From an uncultured Halomonas sp. (lineage in GTDB: Bacteria; Pseudomonadota; Gammaproteobacteria; Pseudomonadales; Halomonadaceae), in NCBI RefSeq assembly GCF_947493865.1, contig NZ_CANLTC010000006.1, forward strand, positions 124,001-188,000: a DNA stretch of 64,000 nucleotides, in the 5' to 3' direction. The position numbers and the translations under genes were made by a program. Positions within the stretch are counted from its first letter, which is position 1, and every line of letters starts with the position of its first letter. The notes beneath the pieces are model-generated. The model had not been told where the DNA came from. It ran no database searches and saw nothing but the letters and a program-made list of their open reading frames with translations. Below are positions 20,505 through 37,482 of the stretch, piece after piece.

Positions 20505-21079
20505 GCATTGAAATCAATCTCTTGCCCTGGCGTGAGGCGCAACGCGAAGCGCGTAGCCGGCGCTTCGTGCTGGGAATCGTGCTTATGGCACTACTGGGCA
20601 TCGGCGGCGGTTGGGGAGTGACGCAGTTTTATCAGCTGGCGCTGGAGGCGCAGCAGCAGCGCAATCGATTCATCGAAGCCCGAGTGCAGCGTCTGGATCA
20701 GGACATCGTCGCAATTCGTGACTATCAGATGCTGCGGGAGCGCATGCTGGCACAGATCGAGCTGATCCGTGGCTTGCAGTTCAGCCGCCCTCAGACGGTT
20801 CGTGTATTCAATCAATTGGTGACGAGTCTGCAGGAGGGCGTGTACTACAGCGCGCTGTCTCGAGACGATGATCGGTTGCGCTTTACCGGTCGTGCCGACA
20901 CCAACCGGCAGGTATCCGATCAATTGCGTGCGATCGCGGCCAGCGAGGTGTTTGGAATCCCCCAGTTGGCCGAGGTACAGACAGAGGAAGGCGGGACAGG
21001 AAGGCGGTTTGATCTGAGTGTCGAAGAGATCCTGCCCGGCCCGGTCTCAGAGCAATTCGCCAAGGAGGACATGCCATGA
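20501..21079 (+). CDS. pilN: Type IV pilus assembly protein PilN
   Basis: Bitopic inner-membrane component of the PilMNOP complex. The N-terminal MSIEINLLPWREAQRE is the PilM-binding INLLPWR motif. A single span lies at about residues 25-45, followed by a coiled coil and a periplasmic ferredoxin-like domain. Length is 192 residues. It overlaps both pilM and pilO by four bases, so the set is one translationally coupled unit. Confidence 0.95.
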   Translation: MSIEINLLPWREAQREARSRRFVLGIVLMALLGIGGGWGVTQFYQLALEAQQQRNRFIEARVQRLDQDIVAIRDYQMLRERMLAQIELIRGLQFSRPQTVRVFNQLVTSLQEGVYYSALSRDDDRLRFTGRADTNRQVSDQLRAIAASEVFGIPQLAEVQTEEGGTGRRFDLSVEEILPGPVSEQFAKEDMP

Positions 21080-21705
21080 ACTCCTTGAGCACGAGCCTCA
21101 AGCTAGAGTGGCAGCGTTTACGTGAACTCGAGTGGCGTGAGCTGGATGTGAGCGAGGCCGCCAACTGGCCCGTGTCATTGAAGGTGATCTGCCACGGGCT
21201 GGTACTGGCAGGCACATTCGCCGTCATGAGCTGGTACCTGGCGGCACCTCGCGCCGAGCAGCTAGAAAGTGCCCGGGCTCAGGAGAGCGAATGGATCCAG
21301 CGCTATGAAAGCAAGGCCTTCCAGGCGGCTAGCCTGCCGCTGATGCGCGAGCAGATGGGCGAGCTGGAAGAGCGCATGGGGTTACTGCTTGAGATGTTGC
21401 CGACAGGGGCCGAGGTGCCGGCATTGATCGACAGTATCAGCGATACAGCCCATGACAATCAGCTGACCATCGACTTCATCCGCCTGCGTAGTCCGGTGCT
21501 CAAGGAGTTCTACATCGAGCAACCCTTCGATATTCAAGTACAGGGCGACTATCACCGCATTGCCGCTTTCTTGTCTGGCGTTGCTGGGCTATCGCGTATC
21601 GTCACCTTGCACGATTTCAGTCTCGTTCCGGTAGAGAAAACGAGCATGTTGCGGTTGTCGATGCTGGCCAAGACCTACAACCATCGACCGGAGAGCAAGC
21701 CATGA
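21076..21705 (+). CDS. pilO: Type IV pilus assembly protein PilO
   Basis: Inner-membrane partner that heterodimerises with PilN. It has a short cytoplasmic part, a span at about residues 40-60 (VICHGLVLAGTFAVMSWYLA), a periplasmic coiled coil, and a ferredoxin-like core with FDIQVQGDYHRIAAFLSGVA. Length is 209 residues. Overlaps pilN and pilP by four bases. Confidence 0.94.
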   Translation: MNSLSTSLKLEWQRLRELEWRELDVSEAANWPVSLKVICHGLVLAGTFAVMSWYLAAPRAEQLESARAQESEWIQRYESKAFQAASLPLMREQMGELEERMGLLLEMLPTGAEVPALIDSISDTAHDNQLTIDFIRLRSPVLKEFYIEQPFDIQVQGDYHRIAAFLSGVAGLSRIVTLHDFSLVPVEKTSMLRLSMLAKTYNHRPESKP

Positions 21706-22238
21706 ACGGCAGAATTCTCGGGTCGCTGCTGATACTGGCGCTGACAGGCTGCAGCGACGGTGATCTTGCCGGTCTGGAGCGACAACTGGACGAGGTGCAG
21801 AGTCGCTCTACCGGTCAGGTCGTACCACTTCCCCAGACGCCGATATACCAACCGGTAACCTATGGCCAGGTTGCTGGTCGCAGCCCGTTCATGGTGCAGC
21901 GTGCGGACGTCGAGCAGGATCGCGATGTAAACACCGAACTGGCGCCTAACGTGCAACGCCCAAGAGAAGCGCTTGAGGCCTACGCCCTGGAATCCCTCAT
22001 CCTGGTGGGTACCTTGCGCACAGACGAGCGAAACTCGGCATTGATTCGCGACCCGGATGGGGGAGTGCATCGCCTATATGTCGGTGAGCATCTAGGCAAG
22101 GATTTCGGCCGTATTACCCACATCGGTGAACGCGCCTTACAGATTCTGGAGATCGTGCCGAACGGACAAGGGGGCTGGGTCGAGCGCCGCAGCACTCTCG
22201 CGTTGAGCGATGACAACGAACACAAGCGCCAAGGCTGA
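21702..22238 (+). CDS. pilP: Type IV pilus assembly lipoprotein PilP
   Basis: Periplasmic lipoprotein bridging PilNO to the secretin PilQ. The lipobox is at ILALTGC with C17 lipidated. A disordered proline-containing linker leads to a beta-sandwich domain (about residues 85-165; LVGTLRTDERNSALIRDP and YVGEHLGKDFGRI). Length is 178 residues. Unlike the other joints of the operon, 191 bases containing a palindromic element separate it from pilQ. Confidence 0.94.
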   Translation: MNGRILGSLLILALTGCSDGDLAGLERQLDEVQSRSTGQVVPLPQTPIYQPVTYGQVAGRSPFMVQRADVEQDRDVNTELAPNVQRPREALEAYALESLILVGTLRTDERNSALIRDPDGGVHRLYVGEHLGKDFGRITHIGERALQILEIVPNGQGGWVERRSTLALSDDNEHKRQG

Positions 22239-22261
22239 AGAAAAAGAAGGGCCGAGGCTTA

Positions 22262-22402
22262 GGCTTTGTCTGAAAAGTCGACGAGCGATGATCAGACAAG
22301 GCAAAAATCGACGAAAAGGCGGAGTTTACGCGGTGTAAATGAGTACTTTGAGTCGATTTTTAACGCTGTATGGGCGAGCGCAGGCACTTTTCAGACATAG
22401 CC
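22262..22402. repeat. Palindromic MITE-like element between pilP and pilQ
   Basis: Terminal inverted repeats of 17 bp with one mismatch (GGCTTTGTCTGAAAAGT at 22262-22278; the complement of GGCTATGTCTGAAAAGT at 22386-22402) bound a 141-bp segment. Inside are further imperfect complementary stretches, such as AAAAATCG near 22303 with CGATTTTT near 22354, and TTTAC/GTAAA around 22325-22338. It has no coding capacity. The form suggests a non-autonomous dispersed repeat inserted in the operon; copy number cannot be judged from one window. Confidence 0.65.
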
Positions 22403-22429
22403 GAGGAAGGCAGGTTCAGAGGAACAAAC

Positions 22430-24598
22430 ATGACAACATTCATTCGCACGCTGCTAGCCGCGGCGTTGTTCAGCGCTGCCGGGCCGGTTCTGGCCCAGTC
22501 CGCGTTGATAGATGTGGGTTTCGAACAGTCCAGGGACAATCAGCTCGAGGTTTCGCTGCGCTTCTCCGGTGGGGTGCCCGAGGTACGCAGCTACCGCATC
22601 GACTCTCCATCCCGGTTGACCATCGACCTGTTGGAGACCGCCAGCCAATTGGAGCAGCGCCGCTTTGATCTGGCACTGGCCGGCGTGCGCGGGCTAGTGG
22701 CCCTGGAGTCCGGCAAGCGTACCCGGCTGGTATTCGATCTCGAACGCCCGCTGCCCTATACCCTGCGTGAGCAGAACAATGTATTGGTGCTCCAGCTCGG
22801 TGAGAGTGCTGCACCGGCGCCGACGCTTTCCGACCTGATCGCAACTGGTGCCGTCATCGATAAGCCAGACGCCGAATCAGCCAGGGAAGGCGTCTATTTG
22901 CCCAAAGGCCCCTCTAAAGCCCCTTCTGACGACTCGGCCGATGTTGAAGCCAAGGCCGAAACTGCAGCCAGAGCCTTGCCACTTGTATATGGGCCCCGGG
23001 TCGAAGACATCGACTTTCGCCGCGGTGAAAATGGCGCCAGCCGGCTGACGCTGACCTTCGATCGCAGTGGCGTCGATGCTCGGGTTCGTGAGCGGGGAGA
23101 TCGGCGTATCGTTGCGAACATCGAGAACGTGACCCTGCCGGCATCGCTGTTCAGGATTCTGGATGTCAGCGATTTCGACACCCCGATGCAGCGTATCGTG
23201 CCGCAACTCGAGGGTCAGAACGTACAGTTGAACATCGAGACCAAGGGGGAGTATGCGCTGCATACGACCTTGAATGGACGCGAACTTGTCATCGAAGCCG
23301 AGCCTCTGGCTCGGACCGAGCGCCCGGATGAACAGCGCCAACGCGCCGCCTATACCGGCAAGCGCATCACGCTCAACTTTCAGGACATCGAGGTACGTGA
23401 AGTGCTGGCGATCATCGCCGATTTCACCGGCCTCAACCTCGTGGCTCGGGATAGCGTTCAGGGCAGCGTAACCTTGAATCTACAGAACGTGCCCTGGGAT
23501 CAGGCGCTGGACCTGGTGCTCAAGAGTCATGGCCTGGCCAGTCGTCAGACCGGCAATGTGCTGGTCGTGGCGCCGGCGGAGGAGATGGCCGCCATGGAGC
23601 GTCGAGAGTTCGAAGCCCAGGCGCAAATGCAGGAGCTGGCGCCATTGACCACGGAATATCTTCAGGTGCGCTACGCCAAGGCGGATGAATTGGCTTCTCT
23701 TCTAAGAGGGGGTGAAGGGTTTGGTCTGCTCTCCGATCGTGGCAAGGTCAGTGTCGACGCTCGCACCAACACCTTGCTGATTCAGGAAACCCCGGAACAG
23801 CTCAAGGCAATCATGTTCACTCTGGATCAACTGGACATACCCGTGCGCCAGGTGCAGATCGAGGCACGCATCGTTATCGCCCGGGACAGCGCCGCGCGCG
23901 AGCTGGGGGTCAACTGGGGAATGTCCTCGGCCAAGCCGGTCAATGGGGCCTTGGGTAATGGCAGTAGCATGAATCTCAGTGGCGCCTCGAACGGCCAGGC
24001 GCCGAACGGCGGTCTGGCGGTGGATCTGGGGGATGATATAAACCCCAGCAGCGTATTCAGCTTCGGCTATCTCTCCGGCGACATTCTGCTCGATCTCGAA
24101 CTGCGGGCTCTGGAAAGCGAAGGCAAGAGCCAGACCATTTCCCAGCCCAAGGTGATCACAGCCAACCAGAAGCGTGCCGTGATCAAGCAGGGCCAGGAAA
24201 TACCCTATCAGGAAGCCACCTCCAGCGGTGCCACCAACATCGAGTTCAAGGAGGCGGTGCTGTCACTCGAGGTTACGCCTCAGATCACCCCGGACGATCG
24301 CATCATCATGGATCTGATCATCAACAACGACGATGTGGCCGACAATAGCTTTGCCGGTGCGCCGGCCATCGACACCAACGAAATCCAGACTCAAGTGCTG
24401 GTCAACAATGGTGAAACCGTGGTGCTGGGCGGCATTCTGACCACCGAGCAACTGGAAAATCTGTTCAAGACACCGTTCCTGGGCGACTTGCCGCTGCTGG
24501 GTCATCTATTTCGCTATACCGAACAGAGCAATCAGAAGGTAGAATTGTTAGTCTTCATCACTCCGAAGATCATCGAGGATAGACTGGCGATTCGCTGA
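22430..24598 (+). CDS. pilQ: Type IV pilus secretin PilQ
   Basis: Outer-membrane secretin through which the pilus emerges. A signal peptide (about 1-22, ending VLAQS) precedes two AMIN peptidoglycan-binding regions (about 25-110 and 185-290). An STN/N0 domain ([20 protein letters not shown]) and N1 domain follow, then the C-terminal secretin domain with VEARIVIA-type strands and the [18 protein letters not shown] signature ([16 protein letters not shown]). The ATG at 22430 follows GAGGAA; the frame is open further upstream into the repeat. 722 residues. Its stop overlaps aroK. Confidence 0.96.
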   Translation: MTTFIRTLLAAALFSAAGPVLAQSALIDVGFEQSRDNQLEVSLRFSGGVPEVRSYRIDSPSRLTIDLLETASQLEQRRFDLALAGVRGLVALESGKRTRLVFDLERPLPYTLREQNNVLVLQLGESAAPAPTLSDLIATGAVIDKPDAESAREGVYLPKGPSKAPSDDSADVEAKAETAARALPLVYGPRVEDIDFRRGENGASRLTLTFDRSGVDARVRERGDRRIVANIENVTLPASLFRILDVSDFDTPMQRIVPQLEGQNVQLNIETKGEYALHTTLNGRELVIEAEPLARTERPDEQRQRAAYTGKRITLNFQDIEVREVLAIIADFTGLNLVARDSVQGSVTLNLQNVPWDQALDLVLKSHGLASRQTGNVLVVAPAEEMAAMERREFEAQAQMQELAPLTTEYLQVRYAKADELASLLRGGEGFGLLSDRGKVSVDARTNTLLIQETPEQLKAIMFTLDQLDIPVRQVQIEARIVIARDSAARELGVNWGMSSAKPVNGALGNGSSMNLSGASNGQAPNGGLAVDLGDDINPSSVFSFGYLSGDILLDLELRALESEGKSQTISQPKVITANQKRAVIKQGQEIPYQEATSSGATNIEFKEAVLSLEVTPQITPDDRIIMDLIINNDDVADNSFAGAPAIDTNEIQTQVLVNNGETVVLGGILTTEQLENLFKTPFLGDLPLLGHLFRYTEQSNQKVELLVFITPKIIEDRLAIR

Positions 24599-25140
24599 TG
24601 CAGGGTTTTCCCAATCTCTTTCTGATCGGCCCCATGGGGGCCGGTAAAAGCACCATCGGCCGCCTTCTGGCGGCCGAGTTGCAGCGCGATTTCGTCGATA
24701 GCGATCACGAAATCCAGAGGCGCTGCGGTGCCGATATTCCCTGGATCTTCGACGTCGAGGGCGAGGCCGGCTTTCGCCTGCGCGAACGGTTGATCATCGA
24801 CGAGCTTAGCCAGCGGGGTGACATCGTCCTTGCCACCGGCGGTGGCGCGGTGATGCACGAAGAGAATCGTCAGCTGCTGCGTGAGCGCGGCACCGTGATC
24901 TATCTCTATGCCACCGTCGAACAGCAACTGCGCCGCACCGCCAAGGATCGCAACCGTCCCCTGTTGCGCAGTCATGACCCCGAGGCAGTGCTGCGGGGGC
25001 TGTTCGAGATACGCGATCCGCTGTACCGTGCCACCGCCGACTTGCTGATACGCACCGATCGACGTGGCACACGTTCGGTGGTCAACGACATACTGAGGCG
25101 CGTATCACGGCTCACCGATCCTTTGCAGACCAAGGCTTGA
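24598..25140 (+). CDS. aroK: Shikimate kinase
   Basis: Phosphorylates shikimate at the 3-hydroxyl in aromatic amino-acid synthesis. P-loop [12 protein letters not shown] (about residues 12-23), shikimate-binding D34/R58-type residues ([11 protein letters not shown] and FRLRE), the GGG motif ([10 protein letters not shown]) and the lid arginines (RNRPLL) are present. 180 residues. Its ATG overlaps the pilQ TGA by one base, placing it in the pil transcript, a conserved linkage. Confidence 0.96.
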   Translation: MQGFPNLFLIGPMGAGKSTIGRLLAAELQRDFVDSDHEIQRRCGADIPWIFDVEGEAGFRLRERLIIDELSQRGDIVLATGGGAVMHEENRQLLRERGTVIYLYATVEQQLRRTAKDRNRPLLRSHDPEAVLRGLFEIRDPLYRATADLLIRTDRRGTRSVVNDILRRVSRLTDPLQTKA

Positions 25141-25145
25141 AACCC

Positions 25146-26252
25146 ATGAAGACATCCCTTGTTCCGCCGCGCACCCTTGAGGTTGCACTCGGCGAGCGTT
25201 GCTATCCCATTCATGTCGGTGCGGGACTCTTGCATGATCCGACGCTGCTGCGCTCCCATCTGGCCGGACGCCAGGTGCTCATCGTGACCAATGAGGCGGT
25301 GGCGCCGCTCTATCTGGAGTCGCTCAAGCAAGGGCTCGGTGACGACCTCGAGGTGCGGGAGTTGATCCTGCCGGACGGCGAGCGGACCAAGACCCTGGCC
25401 ACGGTGTCGCGTATCTGGGATGCCCTGTTGGAAGCCGGCTTCAATCGCCGCTGCACTCTCATCGCCCTGGGCGGCGGCGTGATCGGCGACATGACAGGCT
25501 ACGCTGCCGCCTGCTATCAGCGCGGGGTAGCCTTCATTCAGGTGCCCACTACGCTGCTTTCCCAGGTGGATTCCTCGGTAGGCGGCAAGACCGGCGTCAA
25601 TCACCCTTTGGGCAAGAACATGATCGGCGCCTTCTGGCAGCCCCGGGCGGTGATCATCGATACGAGGACCCTCGAAAGCCTGCCGGAACGAGAACTCTCC
25701 GCGGGGCTTGCGGAGGTGATCAAGTATGGTCTGATCGGCGATCTTCCCTTCCTCGCCTGGCTCGAGGAACACATGGCGGGGCTGCGTGGACTCGATAGCG
25801 AGCTGCTCATTGAAGCCATTCTGCGCAGTTGCAGGATCAAGGCGGACATCGTCGCCGAAGACGAGACCGAACAGGGCGTGCGGGCATTGCTCAACCTGGG
25901 GCATACCTTCGGTCATGCCATCGAGGCCCACCAGGGTTATGGCAACTGGCTGCACGGCGAAGCGGTAGGCGCGGGGATGTATCTGGCGGCGCTGCTTTCC
26001 CAGCGCTTGAATTGGCTGGCCCAGGTCGAGATTGAGCGCGTAGGCGCCGTGTTGACGGCGGCGGGCCTTCCATTGAAGACACCGGCCGACATGGACGCGG
26101 CGGCTTTTCTCGAGCACATGCGCCGGGACAAGAAGAATCTGGATGCGCGCATTCGCCTGGTGCTGCTGCGTGGCCTGGGGGACGCCTGTATTTACGATGA
26201 AACCCCACCTGCATTGCTCGAGCAGTTTTTGCAGGAGTGCCCTAAAGAGTAA
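25146..26252 (+). CDS. aroB: 3-dehydroquinate synthase
   Basis: NAD-dependent cyclisation of DAHP to 3-dehydroquinate, the second shikimate-pathway step. Motifs are [10 protein letters not shown], the nucleotide-binding [34 protein letters not shown], and metal-binding histidines in [11 protein letters not shown] and [10 protein letters not shown]. The ATG at 25146 lies 5 bases after the aroK stop; an in-frame TTG three codons earlier overlaps aroK and is less likely. 368 residues. A terminator follows. Confidence 0.96.
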   Translation: MKTSLVPPRTLEVALGERCYPIHVGAGLLHDPTLLRSHLAGRQVLIVTNEAVAPLYLESLKQGLGDDLEVRELILPDGERTKTLATVSRIWDALLEAGFNRRCTLIALGGGVIGDMTGYAAACYQRGVAFIQVPTTLLSQVDSSVGGKTGVNHPLGKNMIGAFWQPRAVIIDTRTLESLPERELSAGLAEVIKYGLIGDLPFLAWLEEHMAGLRGLDSELLIEAILRSCRIKADIVAEDETEQGVRALLNLGHTFGHAIEAHQGYGNWLHGEAVGAGMYLAALLSQRLNWLAQVEIERVGAVLTAAGLPLKTPADMDAAAFLEHMRRDKKNLDARIRLVLLRGLGDACIYDETPPALLEQFLQECPKE

Positions 26253-26288
26253 TCCCTTCTTCATTCACAGAATATTGAATGAATTCAT

Positions 26289-26314
26289 AGCCCGCGCCTG
26301 GTCGCGGGCTTTTG
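26289..26314 (+). terminator. Rho-independent terminator after aroB
   Basis: AGCCCGCG / CGCGGGCT stem with a CCTGGT loop and a short T run, about 37 bases after the aroB stop. It closes the pilMNOPQ-aroKB unit. Confidence 0.85.
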
Positions 26315-26366
26315 CATTTGCGTGCCAGTTTGAAGTAGTCTTGCTGTCTTGCTGATTCTGCATGGC

Positions 26367-26385
26367 TTATGCATGAATCGCATAA
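26367..26385. promoter_or_regulatory. Inverted repeat upstream of gltB (operator candidate)
   Basis: A perfect 6-bp inverted repeat, TTATGC and GCATAA, with a 7-base spacer, about 90 bases before the gltB start and next to an AT-rich stretch that could hold the -10 region. It is a possible regulator site; I cannot name the regulator. Confidence 0.35.
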
Positions 26386-26472
26386 TATAAGTCTGCAATC
26401 CTGAATGCAGCGTCTGATTTGCCCCCTGTTTCACTCGGTTTTTGGCTATTCACGTTTTTAGAGGCACGCCCC

Positions 26473-32378
<5,906 letters not shown>

Positions 32379-32396
32379 TTGGTAAAGGTTCAGGAA

Positions 32397-32579
32397 AGCG
32401 GGTTAGCAAGAACTCGCGACGCACAAGGGCGAACCCCTGGGGCCGCGTTTGCGGCTTGCGTGTCGCCGTGCAACTTCTTCCCTGAAGAGCACGGCTCGAT
32501 CGACATCCATGTCGCTCGCCACGCGCCGCTGCACTTGCCCCAGCGCCCTTGCGAAGTCGCTTGGCTTTGCTAACCCGCT
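32397..32579. repeat. Long imperfect inverted-repeat element between gltD and pyrG
   Basis: The ends are a perfect 13-bp inverted repeat (AGCGGGTTAGCAA at 32397-32409, its complement at 32567-32579). The complementarity continues inward: CAAGGGCG (32424-32431) with CGCCCTTG (32544-32551), CTGGGGC (32437-32443) with GCCCCAG (32537-32543). Near the centre is a small palindrome (CGACAT..ATGTCG, 32501-32514). The whole 183 bp could fold as one long hairpin. MITE-like in form, with no sequence resemblance to the pilP-pilQ element that I can see. Confidence 0.65.
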
Positions 32580-32629
32580 CTGAAGCCTGTCTTCGCCGTC
32601 GCTCGTCTGTGCTACCTGAATACTCGAAA

Positions 32630-32658
32630 TTGAGCCCCCACCCCGAGTCTGCTATTCT
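32630..32658 (+). promoter_or_regulatory. Sigma-70 promoter for pyrG
   Basis: TTGAGC (32630-32635) and TATTCT (32653-32658) separated by 17 bases, about 70 bases before the pyrG start and just outside the inverted-repeat element. Confidence 0.5.
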
Positions 32659-32700
32659 GGCGTCCCATCCGGGCCCGATTCTCCTTGCGGCCCTTTTTAG

Positions 32701-34374
<1,674 letters not shown>

Positions 34375-34377
34375 TAA

Positions 34378-36567
<2,190 letters not shown>

Positions 36568-36582
36568 AGTTCTTTTAAAGAT

Positions 36583-36606
36583 CGGTGCGATCGCACCGGG
36601 TTATTT
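36583..36606 (+). terminator. Probable terminator of eno
   Basis: CGGTGC-GATC-GCACCG stem-loop 15 bases after the eno stop, followed by GGTTATTTT. The T run is interrupted, so termination may be partial. Confidence 0.55.
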
Positions 36607-36661
36607 TAGAAACGTCTATTTCAGAACCATCTATTGCAGAACCGGCTGTTTAAGAACAGTT
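36602..36661 (+). repeat. Four degenerate 15-bp tandem repeats
   Basis: Four successive 15-base units of the form TTtcAGAACcatcTa lie in phase directly after the eno terminator, each carrying AGAAA or AGAAC at the same position. Too degenerate for slippage-type instability; origin unknown. Confidence 0.5.
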
Positions 36662-36664
36662 TGT

Positions 36665-36694
36665 CGGCGGCATCGAAGCCATTCGATGCCGCCG
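36665..36694. repeat. Perfect 13-bp hairpin without T run
   Basis: CGGCGGCATCGAA and its exact complement enclose the loop GCCA. Very stable on either strand, with no following T run. It may be an RNA 3'-end stabiliser for eno or an old terminator. Confidence 0.6.
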
Positions 36695-36766
36695 GCTCGT
36701 TCAAGGGGCATGTGGTTCTATCGCTGGCTTCAACCTTTCTTGATTGTCGTCAATATCTCCAGTTCT

Positions 36767-36784
36767 TGTAAGATATTTCCTACA
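36767..36784 (+). promoter_or_regulatory. GacA-type upstream activating sequence (candidate)
   Basis: Reads TGTAAG-ATATTT-CCTACA. The known GacA/UvrY box in front of Rsm/Csr RNA genes is TGTAAG-N6-CTTACA, so 11 of 12 defined positions match with the right spacing and the common central AT. It lies about 190 bases upstream of the first GGA hairpins of the plus-strand RNA candidate. No such box was found upstream of the minus-strand candidate. Confidence 0.6.
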
Positions 36785-36956
36785 AAGACGCGACGTATTT
36801 ATGGACAAAACGACATAAAATCAGCTTTATCTAATTATGATTAGGAATAAACCGTTGTTTGCCAATGAGTTTTAAAAAATGCTCAAGTTTGGCCTATATC
36901 CGCCGATATTGCCCCCCTTTGCGTGCTTTTCCCGAGCTGCCAAGATATACCCAGGA

Positions 36957-37117
36957 TATCGTTAGCCAAGCGCTAACAGCAGGGAAGCAGTAGTCGTTGG
37001 CTCGTCCGGCAGAACAGGATGTTGTGACCGGACAAGGAAGAGGCCAAAGGAAGCGGGTATAAGGAATTACCCTCAAGGAACGGCTGGGAGCGGGCGACCT
37101 TCGGGTCGCCTTTTCCA
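36957..37117 (+). ncRNA. Candidate CsrA/RsmA-sequestering small RNA (RsmZ/RsmY-like), plus strand
   Basis: No ORF, but at least seven GGA motifs, several placed in hairpin loops. GTCCGG/CCGGAC (37004-37009, 37028-37033) presents AACAGGATGTT, close to the known RsmA/CsrA high-affinity site. GGGTA/TACCC (37055-37059, 37068-37072) presents TAAGGAAT. Single-stranded AAGGA sites lie between and after them. A hairpin GTTAGC/GCTAAC (36961-36976) may form the 5' end. It ends in a GGCGACC-TTCG-GGTCGCC-TTTT terminator. The 5' end is estimated from a weak GATATA box; GacA-type regulation is inferred from the upstream box. Confidence 0.65.
37093..37117 (+). terminator. Rho-independent terminator of the plus-strand small RNA
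   Basis: GGCGACC stem closed by a stable TTCG tetraloop, followed by TTTTCC. Confidence 0.8.
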
Positions 37118-37151
37118 TGTCTGATGCGCTGAAATTACTGTCCTGTAGGGA

Positions 37152-37386
37152 CGAAAAAGCCCGGCCTTCCTGGCCGGGCTTTTTGGACGCTGTTTCCTTA
37201 CATTGCAACGGAACTTCCTTATTCCACCTTCCGTGGCGCTGAGGGCAGATCCATCTGCCCAACAAATCCCTGAATAGGGCTCCCTGCCATATAATCGAGC
37301 TTCCTTGTTCAACCTTCCCTGGTGCCAAGAGTAGATCCTTTTACTCTTTGTTCAGCGCCTGGTTGACTCTTCCTTACTCGATGCAT
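37152..37386 (-). ncRNA. Candidate CsrA/RsmA-sequestering small RNA, minus strand (CsrB-like)
   Basis: About 235 bases with twelve GGA motifs, most as AAGGA, CAGGGA or ACGGA. Exact hairpins present GGA in the loop: AGAGTA/TACTCT with loop AAAGGATC (37328-37347) and GGGCAGA/TCTGCCC with loop TGGA (37243-37260). A wider CGGAA/TTCCG stem encloses GTGGAATAAGGAAG. The terminator at 37154-37184 has AGGAA in its loop. The 5' end is estimated from TATATA at 37393-37398 on this strand. It converges with the plus-strand RNA, 3' ends about 35 bases apart. No protein frame fits. Confidence 0.65.
37154..37184. terminator. Bidirectional rho-independent terminator
   Basis: AAAAAGCCCGGCC / GGCCGGGCTTTTT stem with a five-base loop; works for either strand and ends the minus-strand small RNA. 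Confidence 0.88.
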
Positions 37387-37392
37387 GCAGTC

Positions 37393-37457
37393 TATATAAA
37401 TTAACCTGGTTATATAAATAACCTGGGTTAATTATTAACATTTGGTAACTATTACCA
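37393..37457 (-). promoter_or_regulatory. Promoter/operator region of the minus-strand small RNA
   Basis: Read on the minus strand: an inverted repeat TGGTAA-TAG-TTACCA (37443-37457), then two direct copies of CCAGGTTA(A)TTTATATA about 18 bases apart. The second TATATA (37393-37398) can serve as -10. The -35 position is poor (TTATTT), which fits an activator-dependent promoter. The first direct repeat also contains GGTTAT/ATAACC dyad symmetry. The regulator is unknown. Confidence 0.4.
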
Positions 37458-37482
37458 TGATTTGTGCTTATTTGCTTATTCT

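Larger units (their letters stand above)
36568..37482. other. Non-coding region eno-Crp/Fnr gene (915 bp) with two candidate small RNAs
   Basis: Contains no supportable protein gene and is more AT-rich than its flanks. From left to right it holds the eno terminator hairpin, four degenerate 15-bp repeats, a perfect 13-bp hairpin, a GacA-type box, a plus-strand GGA-rich RNA with terminator, a bidirectional terminator, a minus-strand GGA-rich RNA, and its AT-rich promoter region with direct and inverted repeats. Each is listed separately. Confidence 0.8.

Noticed and set aside
24972..26264. 430-codon open frame antisense to aroB and aroK
   Set aside because: Spans two convincing sense genes and has no conserved motif.
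32379..32573. 64-codon frame after gltD
   Set aside because: Coincides with the inverted-repeat element and shows no protein-like conservation.
36894..37328. 144-codon minus-strand frame and an overlapping 79-codon frame in the eno-Crp/Fnr spacer
   Set aside because: They cross the bidirectional terminator and the GGA hairpins, have no conserved composition and no ribosome site. The RNA reading explains the region better.
37393..37482. Search for a GacA box upstream of the minus-strand RNA
   Set aside because: No TGTAAG-N6-CTTACA-like sequence was found; TGGTAA-N3-TTACCA has a different half-site and spacing.
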